NCBI RefSeq assembly: GCF_007741475.1 | Contig: NZ_CP036261.1 | Coordinates: 3,349,798 to 3,413,797, forward strand | DNA length: 64,000 nucleotides | Source of the DNA: Rosistilla ulvae | GTDB taxonomy: Bacteria; Planctomycetota; Planctomycetia; Pirellulales; Pirellulaceae | Direction: 5' to 3' | Shown: piece after piece, positions 9,926 to 19,829 of the stretch | Numbering within the stretch: the stretch's first letter is position 1 | How the letters are laid out: each line of letters starts with the position of its first letter | The notes under the pieces: model-generated | Databases searched by the model: none | What the model was told of the DNA's origin: nothing | Seen by the model: the letters and a program-made list of their open reading frames with translations, nothing else | Made by a program: the position numbers and the translations under genes

Positions 9926-11770
9926 ATGACTACTGACATCTGGATAGTGACGTGTATTCTGCTGGCGACGATCATTGCATTTGTGCTCGACCGTTTCCGG
10001 ATGGACTTGGTTGCCTTTGTTTCGCTGTTGGCGCTTCTGCTCACGGGCATCCTTTCACCAGCGGAAGCAACAGCGGGGTTTTCAAACTCGCTGGTCCTAA
10101 TGATCGCGGGACTCTTCGTGGTGGGGGGAGCGATCCTGGAGTCTGGCGTCGCCGATGTCGCGGGCAGGTGGTTAGGCCGACTTGGCGGTACTTCCACGAC
10201 CCGGCTAACGGTCGCCGTGATGCTAGCCAGCGCGTTGCTTTCGGCATTTCTCAGTTCGACCGGGACAGTCGCGGTGATGTTGCCCGTTGTCCTCAGTCTC
10301 TGTCGCCGCGCCGAAGTTTCGCCGTCCAAGTTGCTGATCCCTTTGGCGTTTTCCGCTTCGCTGGGAGGCATGCTGACGCTGATCGGTACACCGCCGAACA
10401 TGGTCGTCAATCAGGAACTACGCGGCGCGGGACTGGAGACCTTTCAATTCTTTTCATTTGCCCCTGCCGGGCTTCTAATGCTGGCTCTCGGCATTGTTTT
10501 TATGTGTACCCTCGGCACGCGTTTGCTGCCAGCGCAAGCGACCACTGCCGCAGACGCTGGCCGAAATCAAGGTCTCGTGTCGCGTCCGGAACTCATTCAC
10601 AGTTACGGCGTCGACGGTCAGATTTGCGAAATCCGTATCCCACGCGGATCGAACTTCGCCGAGCGCACGCTGCGCGATCTTGGCCTCCGTAGCACCTTTC
10701 ATATTAACGTGCTGGCCGTTTCCACGCCCGACAAGAATCGCTCCCGTGTGCGGTCGGCGATTGTACGCAAATGCTCTCCTGAAACGCTTCTCCGTGTTGG
10801 CGATACGCTGTTCATCAAGTCGGCGAACGAGGAAGCCATCGCGAAACTGATCCGCGAAGGGCTGGTCGAGATGGTGACCACGTCGGCGAGCTTGCCAAAC
10901 GTCGTCCATCTAGCTGAACTCATCGTTCCGCCGCGTTCAACATTTGTCGCCCGGACCGTACGGGATTTGGATTTCTTTCGTGTGTATGGGGCGGTGGTGC
11001 TGGCGCTACGCAAAGGAAACCAACCCGTCAGCACTCGGACATCGGACACGCCGCTGCATCCTGGTGACACGTTGCTGGTCGCGGCCAATGCGAGTGCGTT
11101 GAAGCGGCTTGGGAAATCGCGAAACGATGTTTTGCTGGTCAGCGAGCAATCCGAAGAAGGAGACGCGCCGCTCAAGCCGGTTGCCTACTGGGTCATCGGC
11201 ATCCTGATTGGAATGCTGATTGCGATGAGTACCGGCCTCTCGGAAAACGTAACCGCCGTGCTTGTGGCTGCTACTTTGATGGTGATTGCTGGAGCGTTTC
11301 GGGGAACCAATGCTTACCAGAGCATCAACTGGCAGAGCATTGTGCTGATTGCGTCCGTCATGCCGCTTGCGACCGCGCTGGATAAGACGGGGGCATTCGA
11401 TTTGGTGGTGGACGCGATTGTGGAGAGTCCTGGCCTGACGAGTCCGTGGATACTTCTGTTGTTGCTCTTCTTGGTGACTTCGGTTTTAAGTCAAGCGATC
11501 TCCAATACCGCAACCAGTGTCCTGATCGCACCGCTTGCACTCGAACTCGCCGCGCAGCTTGACGTCTCGCCCTATCCATTGCTGATGGGTGTCGCGCTAG
11601 CGGCGTCGACGGCATTTTCCACGCCCGTTGCATCGCCGATCAACGCTCTGGTCGCTGGTGCAGGGAGCTATCGATTTGGAGACTTCTTGAGAGTTGGCGT
11701 CCCGCTTCAACTGCTGATTCTCATTGCGACAATCGCCATTGTGCCGTTGCTTTTTCCGTTTAGTCCATGA
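9926..11770 (+). CDS. SLC13-family anion permease with two RCK_C domains
   Basis: A 614-residue transporter of the divalent anion:Na+ symporter (DASS/SLC13) type. The N-terminal half has about five helices, including FVLDRFRMDLVAFVSLLALL and the re-entrant SSTGTVAVMLPV and GGMLTLIGTPPNMVV motifs typical of this family (TGTVA, GTPPN). Two soluble TrkA_C/RCK_C domains follow (about 215-310 and 325-405). The C-terminal membrane half carries the second SNTATSVLIAPL motif and STAFSTPVASPINALV. Likely substrates are sulfate or dicarboxylates; the sequence does not decide. ATG at 9926 has no strong Shine-Dalgarno. It stands alone, between a sulfatase and a catalase; a link to sulfate released by the neighbouring sulfatase is possible but unproven. 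Confidence 0.88.
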   Translation: MTTDIWIVTCILLATIIAFVLDRFRMDLVAFVSLLALLLTGILSPAEATAGFSNSLVLMIAGLFVVGGAILESGVADVAGRWLGRLGGTSTTRLTVAVMLASALLSAFLSSTGTVAVMLPVVLSLCRRAEVSPSKLLIPLAFSASLGGMLTLIGTPPNMVVNQELRGAGLETFQFFSFAPAGLLMLALGIVFMCTLGTRLLPAQATTAADAGRNQGLVSRPELIHSYGVDGQICEIRIPRGSNFAERTLRDLGLRSTFHINVLAVSTPDKNRSRVRSAIVRKCSPETLLRVGDTLFIKSANEEAIAKLIREGLVEMVTTSASLPNVVHLAELIVPPRSTFVARTVRDLDFFRVYGAVVLALRKGNQPVSTRTSDTPLHPGDTLLVAANASALKRLGKSRNDVLLVSEQSEEGDAPLKPVAYWVIGILIGMLIAMSTGLSENVTAVLVAATLMVIAGAFRGTNAYQSINWQSIVLIASVMPLATALDKTGAFDLVVDAIVESPGLTSPWILLLLLFLVTSVLSQAISNTATSVLIAPLALELAAQLDVSPYPLLMGVALAASTAFSTPVASPINALVAGAGSYRFGDFLRVGVPLQLLILIATIAIVPLLFPFSP

Positions 11771-12225
11771 CCGCGGCTGAAACACGTTCGGCTTGACGGT
11801 CTCCGCTGCGCGGTGCTGGAAATCTTTACCGTCGTTATCCCTGGGGGCGATGTGGTCCATCGTGGTGGACGACATCACAAATACGAATTTGCATCGCTCG
11901 CCGTCCGTTCACTGGCACGGTTTTATTGGCGTTCTTCCATCGCATCGGTCCTGGCGAGCTCGACGTCGAATGCAAATGACGCGGTAATCCCAGATAGCCG
12001 TTGCGGCAAATCGCCCGAAGCGGATGAAGGTGTGATAGATTGGATCAGTCGAGACGACCAGCGGAACAATAGGTGCTGCAATGAGTCGTGGATCATGTCA
12101 CGAGTTCGGTGCTGTGGGACTCGCGACCTGATCCACTTAGTCAGTGACTTGTATTGGTTCGTTCACGCAGCTCCGACCGGCGGATCGGTCGCGCGATAGT
12201 ACTCCCAAATCAAAGGACTCTCAGC
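11771..12225. other. 455-nt gap with a palindromic repeat
   Basis: No supported gene. A 128-codon frame at 11813-12199 has no domain and no ribosome binding site. The notable content is the imperfect palindrome at 12088-12136, listed separately. The catalase promoter should lie at the right end. Confidence 0.5.
12088..12136. repeat. Imperfect 20-bp-arm palindrome, copy 1 of a dispersed family
   Basis: Left arm 12088-12107 pairs with right arm 12117-12136 at 17 of 20 positions around a 9-nt loop. The core GTCACGAGT / ACTCGCGAC and the outer GTGGATCA / TGATCCAC match the arms of the repeat near 38652-38672 and 39110-39130 at most positions (18 of 23 and 17 of 21 by eye), so this looks like a diverged copy of the same element. 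Confidence 0.55.
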
Positions 12226-13680
12226 ATGAAAAAGCACGACTCGAAGCCGACTACAACGGATGCGGGCTGCCCCGTCGCAAGCGACGAGCACTCGTTGACT
12301 GTCGGACCCAATGGCCCAATTTTGCTGCACGACCATTATTTGATCGAGCAGATGGCCAACTTCAATCGTGAACGCATTCCCGAACGACAACCGCACGCGA
12401 AAGGTTCCGGGGCGTTTGGGCATTTTGAAGTGACCCACGATGTCAGTGCCTACACCAAGGCGGCGGTGTTCCAACCGGGGACGAAGACCGACACGTTGAT
12501 TCGGTTCTCCACTGTGGCCGGCGAACGTGGGAGCCCCGACACCTGGCGTGACCCGCGCGGCTTTTCGGTGAAGTTCTACACCAGCGAAGGCAATTACGAC
12601 ATGGTCGGGAATAACACGCCCGTCTTCTTCCTTCGCGATCCGATGAAATTCCAGCACTTCATCCGTTCGCAAAAACGACGCGCTGACAACGGTCTGCGCG
12701 ACCACGATATGCAATGGGATTTCTGGTCATTGTCGCCCGAGTCGGCTCATCAAGTCACATGGCTGATGGGCGATCGCGGAATCCCCAAGACCTGGCGAAA
12801 CATGAACGGCTACTCCAGCCACACCTACATGTGGGTCAACGCTTCCGGAGAACGCTACTGGGTCAAGTATCATTTCAAAACCGACCAAGGAGTCGACTTT
12901 CTCACCCAAGACGATGCCGATCGATTGGCAGGAGCTGATGGCGATTATCACCGACGCGATCTGTTTGACGCCATCAAGCGAGGAGAGCATCCGAGTTGGA
13001 CACTGAAGATGCAGATCATGCCGTTCGAGGAGGCCAAGACCTATCGGATCAACCCTTTCGATTTGACCAAAGTTTGGCCGCATGACGACTATCCGCTTCA
13101 CGAAGTCGGTCGTCTGACCTTGAATCGCAACCCGACCGACTTCCATACGGAGATCGAGCAGGCTGCATTCGAGCCGAACAATCTTGTGCCGGGGATCGGC
13201 ATCAGCCCAGACAAAATGTTGCTTGGCCGCATGTTTGCTTACGCCGATGCCCACCGGCATCGACTCGGCGTGAACTACAAACAGATTCCCGTCAACGCTC
13301 CGCAATGTCCGGTGTTCAGCTACAGCAAGGATGGACAAGGTCGAACGCAAAACGTCTCGGATCCGGTTTACGCACCGAACTCGAAAGGTGGTCCGGCGGC
13401 GGATTGCGAGCGCTATCCCGAGGATACAACCTGGGCCGCCGACGGCGAGTTTACCCGCGCGGCCTATACGCTGCGAAAGGACGACGATGACTTTAGTCAG
13501 GCTGGCACGCTCGTTCGAGAGGTGATGGATGACGCATCGCGCGATCGATTGGTTTCCAATGTGGTTGGCCATCTGAAGGCGGGCGTTACGGATCCGGTAC
13601 TCGAACGTGCGTTCACCTACTGGCGAAACGTGGACGAAGAGATTGGCAATCGCATCGCAAACGGAGTCAAAGGATCCTGA
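12226..13680 (+). CDS. katA: Catalase, small-subunit heme type
   Basis: A 484-residue monofunctional heme catalase that turns hydrogen peroxide into water and oxygen. The length fits clade 3 small-subunit enzymes. Key residues are visible: distal His57 in [10 protein letters not shown], the Asn near 130 in GNNTPVFF, and proximal heme ligand Tyr339 in [14 protein letters not shown]. Start: ATG at 12226, with AAAGGA 8 nt upstream; the 24 codons of open frame before it are not part of the gene. It is probably cytoplasmic, since no signal peptide is present. It is a single gene with no OxyR or peroxide regulator beside it. The family assignment is very secure. Confidence 0.97.
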   Translation: MKKHDSKPTTTDAGCPVASDEHSLTVGPNGPILLHDHYLIEQMANFNRERIPERQPHAKGSGAFGHFEVTHDVSAYTKAAVFQPGTKTDTLIRFSTVAGERGSPDTWRDPRGFSVKFYTSEGNYDMVGNNTPVFFLRDPMKFQHFIRSQKRRADNGLRDHDMQWDFWSLSPESAHQVTWLMGDRGIPKTWRNMNGYSSHTYMWVNASGERYWVKYHFKTDQGVDFLTQDDADRLAGADGDYHRRDLFDAIKRGEHPSWTLKMQIMPFEEAKTYRINPFDLTKVWPHDDYPLHEVGRLTLNRNPTDFHTEIEQAAFEPNNLVPGIGISPDKMLLGRMFAYADAHRHRLGVNYKQIPVNAPQCPVFSYSKDGQGRTQNVSDPVYAPNSKGGPAADCERYPEDTTWAADGEFTRAAYTLRKDDDDFSQAGTLVREVMDDASRDRLVSNVVGHLKAGVTDPVLERAFTYWRNVDEEIGNRIANGVKGS

Positions 13681-14144
13681 ATCCCAGGCGATACGGCCGG
13701 TGGCAATGATGCTCGCTCTTTGAGTCTGCTCGAGGTTGCTTCTGCGACAGGTCTGGCGTTGCGTTGGGTGAGACGACCGGCGGGACGCGCCAATGCACGA
13801 GGGTGCATTTGGGAGACGCTATCCAAGCGATGCGTAAACTGACGGGCGAATACTTATTTGTTTCGCTGTTTCGCTGTTTCGCGCGTGTGCGGAGTCCTTG
13901 GCTAGCGAGAACGCTAGTCGGTTGGCTGCGATGCAACGCGCCGACAAGAATATTGGAGAGCTGCTTCTGTCGCTCAACGTCTTCTATTGTCGTCAGCGAC
14001 AAAGCAGTATCGACGAAGAACGTCTTCGACGTCGTTTCTGGTTTTGAGGCGTTGGAACCTTGAACAACCTCGTTACGCTACAAGCAACGTGGCGTGTCAA
14101 AACAGCGGATGCCAGAGGACTTTATGCGATGGAACTGCTTTCGT
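13681..14144. other. 464-nt gap between convergent genes
   Basis: No supported gene. A small hairpin CTAGCG-AGAA-CGCTAG lies at 13902-13917, and CTGTTTCG is repeated twice near 13866-13880. The 13764-14063 frame has no domain or ribosome binding site. Confidence 0.45.
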
Positions 14145-15041
14145 TCATTCCAATAGAAGCCAATAACCGCCGATAAGAACGAGAAGCGTGGAAACCAACG
14201 CGATGCCCGATGCGACGACACGGATAGCTGTTGGGCTTTTCACGCCGACTAACTTCACCAGATTGCGCCCCGCTTTTTCTGATTGAAAGAACCGCGTGGG
14301 AAGCGTGGCGATTCCCGCTCCGATGACACAGCCCAAGGTGCCAAACGTTATCAAGATACATCCAAAACCAGGGCGGACCTCATCCACAAAAGAATCTTGG
14401 CGATACCAGTAGACGAGGGCGACGACGGCCGCCATCAGCAGGCAGGCTTTCCATGCGATCGACTTTGTCATTTGCCACTGATGCACTCCTGACGTCGGGC
14501 GACGACCGATCGCTGCGTCAATTTCGATTCGGACTTCGGCCATGCATTCATTGAACGCGCGAATTGCGTATTCGCTGACTCGGCGGTTGCCAATAGCCCG
14601 CGTCATCGTCGACGGAAAGATGAGCCGAACCAATAGAGTTGCTAAGTTTGCGAACGCTCTGGCAACAAGATGGTCAAAACCACTTTGCCCCAGACGCCTG
14701 TTGGGCCAATCGCTCCGTGTGACAATTCCTTCGACTGGTAATCCATTGATCGTCCCTTGAACCATCATGCCGACAGTTCCCTTCCCTGCATGAATATCAA
14801 GCTGCGTGACTTGAAGCCTTAGATCCACGTCGCGAATCGTGAGCTCGGTGATTGATTTTAGATGCCTTTGAAGCTGTCGTTCGATCTCCGATTCCAATAG
14901 CCGAGGATTTGGGATGTTTTTTGGAGCTTTGTATTCAACTTGAATTGACTGCATCAGATTGCCAACTTCTGGGACTCTAGATTTAGATTTAGATTTCGCG
15001 TTTGGTGTTCGGTCATGCGTCTTGCGACTATCGGATCCCAA
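14145..15041 (-). CDS. Membrane protein of unknown function
   Basis: Up to 298 residues. The TTG at 15041 overlaps the upstream gene by 14 nt; ATG at 14954 (269 residues) is the alternative, and neither has a clear ribosome binding site. The first half is soluble and mixed alpha/beta (YKAPKNIPNPRLLESEIERQ, then VQGTINGLPVEGIV). The second half has three likely membrane helices (about 200-215, 225-250, 275-297). No family is recognised. The tight arrangement with the DUF3592/WD40-like gene suggests that the two products act together in the membrane. Three AAATCT units at the start encode a short KSKSKS stretch. Confidence 0.65.
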   Translation of the reverse strand: MGSDSRKTHDRTPNAKSKSKSRVPEVGNLMQSIQVEYKAPKNIPNPRLLESEIERQLQRHLKSITELTIRDVDLRLQVTQLDIHAGKGTVGMMVQGTINGLPVEGIVTRSDWPNRRLGQSGFDHLVARAFANLATLLVRLIFPSTMTRAIGNRRVSEYAIRAFNECMAEVRIEIDAAIGRRPTSGVHQWQMTKSIAWKACLLMAAVVALVYWYRQDSFVDEVRPGFGCILITFGTLGCVIGAGIATLPTRFFQSEKAGRNLVKLVGVKSPTAIRVVASGIALVSTLLVLIGGYWLLLE

Positions 15042-17427
15042 ATAGCAACCCAGCGATACTTTCGGCCTCTTGTTGCAAACCGATGATGCTTTGCGGATCG
15101 CGTTGGCGCGACCTCGAATAGTTGAATGAGATTACATTTTTCCACGATAGCAACAGCGAACCGTCGAGCGATTCGATACTCCATCCCGGATGTTCGCACA
15201 GGAATTCGGCAAATTGGTCTGTGATGACGTCGGCCGCGCGATCGGGTTGCGAGCTGCGAAGTACATGTTTGATGGAGAATTTCCGTAGGCTCTCGGTGCG
15301 ATCCAAATCGATGTCTTGCCAACCCGCCAAGGCGGTGATCTTTGCGACAAGGTCTTCCGGAAAGATGTAGAGATCGGGCAGCTTCGAATCGGTATCAGGA
15401 TAAATGAAACAGAACTCACGATGGGTACGGTCCCTGTCGTTCGATCGCGTCGTCCACATAAACCACCCCATCAAAATCTCGCGATCGAGCGAAGGGCCAA
15501 CAACCGCGAATTCAAAATGACCACCGGCGCGTTGTTTCAGGAACTCAAAATCTGGAAGCGCTTCGACTGAGATCGAAGACGATTGTTCCCATCCTAATCG
15601 AGCGGTCACTTGGTCGATAATCGCTTCGCGTTTCTCGCGGGTTTTTCCATCAGCCAGCTTGGATAATTGAAGAACACACAGAAAGAAAAGCACTCCCGCA
15701 GCGGAAGTTCCAACCGGCCACACCCAGAAGGGTCGGTGGTATCCAACTCCTTCGAATTCTTGCGTTGTACTGGAGGTGTCGAGGACACGGAGTGTCGACT
15801 GATCGCGAGATCCGATTAGGGATGAAGCGTCCGGAGAAAAGATCACATTTTCCAATGGGAATGGTTGCTTGTTCCAGACCTGGGTCGCTGAGTTGGCCGA
15901 CAGGTCCCAAAGTTCTGCCCCCCCAGCTCGTTTGAAATTCAGCAGTAGGTCGGTGCCATCGGCTGATAGGGCGATCGTATCGACAGCGGTCGTTCCCGAG
16001 TGAAGTGTTTCCTGATGTTCACCAGCCAGCGAATAGAGCGTGGTCTGAGAAGTTAGGCGATCGCGTCCCGATACGATCAGCAAACGATCTGGATCGCCTG
16101 GCACAAATGCCAAGTGACTGATCTCATGCTCGAACATGATCGTGCGAACTTCATCTTTGGGATTCTTACGGTTCCACAACTGGACTGGGAACTGCGTCTG
16201 ATCGATGGAATTCGAGTCGATGGTGGTTGCGATCCAATCGCCGTCGCGACTGATCGCCAGCTTGTCAAACCGCGTCCCTTCGGCAGTAAGCGATGGGAGC
16301 GGGGTTTGTGTCTCCAGATCCCAGACATAAACTTGGTCCTTGCCGCTGACAGCAAGAATTTTTTCGTCGCTATCGACTGCGGCCGCTTGAAACTGAAGGT
16401 CCGAACCGCTGCTCAAGGTGGTGATCGGTTGGAGATCGGTTTGCAACAGTTCGATCGAGTCCCAGGAGAGAACGACGACGCGATCCGACTTGGGCAAGAC
16501 GACGGTTTTCGTGAGATAACCTTGCGTTGATCGACTGGCCAATTCCCGACCGGTTTCAAGGTCCAACAGAACAAGCTGACCGGGGGTGATCCCGTAGGAT
16601 GAGTCGCTCTTGAGCAAGCAGTGCATTAGCGCGGCGGAACCTGAACCATTTAAGAATCGTACCCAGATGGCCCCCCCTTCGCCCGCCGCCAACTTTGCAA
16701 CCTTGCGTTTTTCCTCGAGATCCCAGAGGACGACTTCAGCAAAGTCGTCGCCAGTGCTGGCCGATACTATTTTGGTTCCGTCGGGACTGATATCGATAGC
16801 GCGAATCGGAAACGCGTGGGCGGCTTGGTTGCGAACGAATCCCCAAGCCACGCCACCGAGCAGAAGGACCGCAACCGTCCCCAAAGCGATCCATGTCAAC
16901 GGTGAACATGGAGACTTCTTCGCTTCAAATTCCCGCTGCGAGGGGGACGGCGTTGGCTGTGGGGAGAGCGCTATTTGTTCGACAGCTTGCTTGCGTTTGG
17001 GGCGCAACAGGATGCTGCCCATGGTAAGTGTTATCCCACCGATGATGATGGACCATCCCCACAAGCTCCAAAATCGATTCGCTTGAACAAAAGTTGGATC
17101 GCGTGGATCGTAGAGGACTTCGATTGTTCCACCTTGGCGCAGACCGGTGAACTCTCCATTAATCGTTCCCTGCATGTTCCCACGCCCCTCGACGGGGTAG
17201 CTGATGGAGTACGTCGTACGGCTGCGTCGATTGGTTCCTGTACCGGAAGTGCGTGTTTCCACTTTCGTGCAGGTCGCTTGGACAACGGTACCCTGCGACA
17301 CCAGCCGGTACGAACGGTAACTCCAGTAAATCGCGAGCCCAAAAAGGAGCAAGACGATGACGCCAACAATTGCTCTCTCAATCGTTTTGTAAGACGAACG
17401 GGGGGGTGTCGGTTTTTTATTGTTCAT
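15028..17427 (-). CDS. DUF3592/WD40-like repeat membrane protein
   Basis: A 799-residue protein read from the ATG at 17427 (GGAG about 9 nt upstream); a Met four codons earlier is possible. Helix 1 lies at about 17-37. A DUF3592-like beta domain follows (about 45-115, SISYPVEGRGNMQGTI and EVLYDPRDP), then helices at about 120-140 and 170-190. A beta-propeller with degenerate WD40-like blades spans about 200-560 (IDISPDGTKIVSAS, VVLWDLEEK, IALSADGTDLLL, IFSPDASSLIGSRD). Another helix at about 570-590 leads to a roughly 210-residue C-terminal soluble domain that is not recognised. The combination suggests a membrane-attached sensor or scaffold; function is unknown. It is cotranscribed with the small membrane protein that overlaps its end. 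Confidence 0.75.
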   Translation of the reverse strand: MNNKKPTPPRSSYKTIERAIVGVIVLLLFGLAIYWSYRSYRLVSQGTVVQATCTKVETRTSGTGTNRRSRTTYSISYPVEGRGNMQGTINGEFTGLRQGGTIEVLYDPRDPTFVQANRFWSLWGWSIIIGGITLTMGSILLRPKRKQAVEQIALSPQPTPSPSQREFEAKKSPCSPLTWIALGTVAVLLLGGVAWGFVRNQAAHAFPIRAIDISPDGTKIVSASTGDDFAEVVLWDLEEKRKVAKLAAGEGGAIWVRFLNGSGSAALMHCLLKSDSSYGITPGQLVLLDLETGRELASRSTQGYLTKTVVLPKSDRVVVLSWDSIELLQTDLQPITTLSSGSDLQFQAAAVDSDEKILAVSGKDQVYVWDLETQTPLPSLTAEGTRFDKLAISRDGDWIATTIDSNSIDQTQFPVQLWNRKNPKDEVRTIMFEHEISHLAFVPGDPDRLLIVSGRDRLTSQTTLYSLAGEHQETLHSGTTAVDTIALSADGTDLLLNFKRAGGAELWDLSANSATQVWNKQPFPLENVIFSPDASSLIGSRDQSTLRVLDTSSTTQEFEGVGYHRPFWVWPVGTSAAGVLFFLCVLQLSKLADGKTREKREAIIDQVTARLGWEQSSSISVEALPDFEFLKQRAGGHFEFAVVGPSLDREILMGWFMWTTRSNDRDRTHREFCFIYPDTDSKLPDLYIFPEDLVAKITALAGWQDIDLDRTESLRKFSIKHVLRSSQPDRAADVITDQFAEFLCEHPGWSIESLDGSLLLSWKNVISFNYSRSRQRDPQSIIGLQQEAESIAGLLFGIR

Positions 17428-18301
17428 GCTTCGCTCCATCCCCGCTTGAATCGTTCAACGCTGTGTCGCCTGAGGGATAATTTGGGGCGGAGCGATGCGG
17501 ATAAGCCAATACTGAAATGCTGAAGTTCCCTTTCAGGTTGCAAGGCGAATCGGGTTCGCGACGTTGTCGCATCCTTCGCCACACGCGCCCGTGGCGGCGG
17601 ATTCTCGCCGTTGCAAACACCGTCCTGCCGCGATCACGAAGTCTTGCAAGAAGACTCACAAAACCAACGTATCGATGAGATAGGGATTACTAATTCAGAA
17701 GGCTTGTCGGGGATTATGGGGCATACTGTCCCCTCAGCATAGTGGGCCGCAATGCCGCGACCGATGCTTGTTCGCTAGCGTACGCTAGCGGAGCTTCGAG
17801 CGTTTGTTTTGGGCGGTGGTCCAAGACTTCAAAGCCCTGGCTCGCCGAGGTTTCGATTTCGCGGAATTCGGGAATCGATTCGCTCACCGCAATTCAAACC
17901 AACCGAGCGCTCGCTCGCACGCTGCGGGATCGGTCGTGTTGGTTCTGTTCGCGATGTCCTAATCGAGATCGCTCTGGAGCGGGGCGGCGGGATAGCTTGT
18001 CAGCTACTTCTTTTGGCGTTGCCTGGAGTTCTGTTAGCTAACGCACAATTGGGATTGCGCAGGCCGGGTAGACTGCGAAACAACGAACTGGCTGGCGACG
18101 TGTCTTAATATGACGACGCATCGTCGCCCCTTGATCCTGCGTTGGGCGCACGCTCCGACAGCAGTCGGATCGTGCGCTATATAACTTGGTGCGACGCGCC
18201 GCTGAGCGGCACGATCGAGCCGATGCATCAACGATTCGAAGGATGAACTGGCAGCAGGCCGTTTGTTGTTTACTTCAATATTCCGAAAGAAGGTACAAGC
18301 T
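17428..18301. other. 874-nt gap upstream of the bufferin operon
   Basis: No gene is supported; the frames at 17742-18108 are mutually overlapping and lack domains or ribosome binding sites. It contains an 18-bp perfect palindrome (17773-17790). The bufferin promoter is expected in the last 200 nt; a TATATAAC at 18178-18185 could be a -10 region, but no matching -35 is clear. Confidence 0.45.
17773..17790. repeat. Perfect 18-bp palindrome
   Basis: CGCTAGCGTACGCTAGCG equals its own reverse complement. Related CTAGCG/CGCTAG hairpins occur at 13902-13917 and within 38775-38855. It could be an operator or an extragenic palindrome. Confidence 0.6.
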
Positions 18302-18730
18302 ATGAGTGACACAAACATCGGACGCCGTAATTTTGGACGCATGGCAGTAATCGCAACCGGCGGGCTCGTTGCCGGCAGTAAAATGGCTTCGGCTGCAGAA
18401 GGTGGCAAGGCCGACTTGGGAGTCGATCCAGCGTTGTTGATCGCCGCTCCGAACACTTGCAAGGGCTTGAACACTTGCAAGGGCGAAGGCAAAGGCGATC
18501 ACAATTGCGCCGGTATGGGATCTTGTGCAAGCGTTGCAAAACACGACTGCGCGGGTGCCAATGAGTGCAAGGGAGCAGGCGGCTGCGGCGGCTATCCCGG
18601 ACAGAACACCTGCAAAGGCAAGGGCAGCTGCAGTGTGCCTTTGAACGCCAACGCTTGGAAATTGGCTCGCAAGCAGTTCGAGCAATTGATGACAGCTGCC
18701 GACAAGAAGGTCGGTCCAGCACCTAAATAA
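18302..18730 (+). CDS. bufA: Bufferin-type Cys-rich exported metallophore precursor (BufA2-like)
   Basis: A 142-residue precursor read from ATG 18302, with AGAAGG 8 nt upstream. The N-terminus has a twin-arginine-like signal (RRNFGR at 8-13, hydrophobic 14-25, Ala-Ser-Ala near 29-31), so export to the periplasm is likely. The mature part has nine Cys (53, 59, 69, 75, 83, 89, 95, 104, 110), many in Cys-Lys-Gly or Cys-Ala-Gly units, followed by a short helical tail. Bufferins are RiPPs whose Cys residues are modified by a DUF692 multinuclear iron oxygenase, giving copper-binding peptides. The next two genes are exactly that enzyme and its partner, which makes the call firm although the peptide itself is variable. 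An 18-nt tandem duplication encodes the first two NTCKG units. Confidence 0.85.
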   Translation: MSDTNIGRRNFGRMAVIATGGLVAGSKMASAAEGGKADLGVDPALLIAAPNTCKGLNTCKGEGKGDHNCAGMGSCASVAKHDCAGANECKGAGGCGGYPGQNTCKGKGSCSVPLNANAWKLARKQFEQLMTAADKKVGPAPK

Positions 18731-18836
18731 AGCGTTACACGCAGCAAACCATGTTCGTTAACCGATTCCAACGGCTGGTCCTGTTTCGTCACGACCAGCC
18801 GTTGTTCGTTGCTACACCTCCGAGAGTCTTGAACCA

Positions 18837-19829
18837 ATGACCGATTCGAATCGACAACCGTCGTCTGCCACATCCGGCTTGGGGCTTGGCGTCGGGCTGC
18901 GGACCGCCCACTTTGCACATATTTTAGAGCACCAACCAGCGGTCGATTGGTTTGAGATCATCTCGGAAAATTTCATGGATTGCCAGGGGCGTCCACGCTA
19001 CGTTCTCGATCAAATCGCCGAGCGGTATCCGATCGTGATGCACGGGGTTTCGATGTCGATCGGCAGCAGCGATCCCTTGAACCTCGAATACTTGCGAAAG
19101 CTGAAACGACTGGCCGATGAGATCGGGGCACGCTGGGTTTCGGATCACGTCTGTTGGACCGGGATCGCAGCAAAAAACACACACGATCTGTTACCAATCC
19201 CTTACAACGAAGAATCGCTGCGGCACGTCTGCGATCGAATTCGGATCGTTCAGGAAATCCTCGAGCGGCCGTTGGTCCTGGAGAATCCAAGCACCTACGT
19301 CACCTTCCGCGATTCGACGATGAGCGAATGGGAGTTCATCCGCCGGATGACGATCGAAAGCGGATGCCAGTTGTTGTTGGACGTCAACAACGTCTACGTC
19401 TCCAGCGTCAACCACGATTTTTCACCTACCGAATACCTCGATTCGATCCCCGCAGATCGCGTCGTTCAGTTTCATTTGGCGGGGCACACCGACCTGGGAA
19501 CCCACTGCATCGATACGCACGATGGCCGCGTTGTCGATCGCGTCTGGGAGCTGTTTCGATACGCTTACCAACGCGGCATCCGGGCTTCGACGCTATTGGA
19601 ATGGGACGCCAATATCCCCGAGTTCGACGTGCTGCATGCCGAGGTGTTGAAGGCTAAGGCTTATCTGATGTCGGCGCAAGCGGAGCCGTCGGACGTTGAT
19701 GATGTTTCGCCGGAATTGGCCAGCGTGCGTCCGACAATTCCCGTCGAGACGACCGTCGATCGGGCGGCGGCGACGCGTCGCAATGCGATTCCGCAGCCTG
19801 CGTTGTTCAGCCGAGCGGAGGTCGAATAG
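18837..19829 (+). CDS. bufB: DUF692 multinuclear iron oxygenase (MNIO), bufferin maturase
   Basis: A 330-residue TIM-barrel protein of the DUF692/MNIO family, which uses two or three iron ions to oxidise Cys side chains of RiPP precursors. Conserved ligand-type positions are visible: E40/E44 in WFEIISEN, H69 in VMHGVSMS, H104 in SDHVCW, E149 in LEN, D182/N184 in LDVNNVYV, H213 and H217 in FHLAGH, the DTHDG near 226-230 and Glu in LLEWD. The length is slightly above the usual 270-300 because of a roughly 45-residue C-terminal tail. It lies 106 nt downstream of the precursor gene and its stop touches the start of the DUF2063 gene. It is cytoplasmic and expected to act on the precursor before export. 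Confidence 0.93.
   Translation: MTDSNRQPSSATSGLGLGVGLRTAHFAHILEHQPAVDWFEIISENFMDCQGRPRYVLDQIAERYPIVMHGVSMSIGSSDPLNLEYLRKLKRLADEIGARWVSDHVCWTGIAAKNTHDLLPIPYNEESLRHVCDRIRIVQEILERPLVLENPSTYVTFRDSTMSEWEFIRRMTIESGCQLLLDVNNVYVSSVNHDFSPTEYLDSIPADRVVQFHLAGHTDLGTHCIDTHDGRVVDRVWELFRYAYQRGIRASTLLEWDANIPEFDVLHAEVLKAKAYLMSAQAEPSDVDDVSPELASVRPTIPVETTVDRAAATRRNAIPQPALFSRAEVE

Noticed and set aside
11813-12199. 128-codon plus-strand frame before the catalase
   Set aside because: No ribosome binding site or domain; it runs over the palindromic repeat and close to the catalase start.
13764-14063. 99-codon frame after the catalase
   Set aside because: Sequence contains low-complexity FRCFARV-type stretches from short tandem repeats; no domain or ribosome binding site.
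17742-18108. Two overlapping 99-codon frames upstream of bufA
   Set aside because: Both are Ser/Arg-rich, mutually overlapping, and contain the 18-bp palindrome; nothing supports translation.
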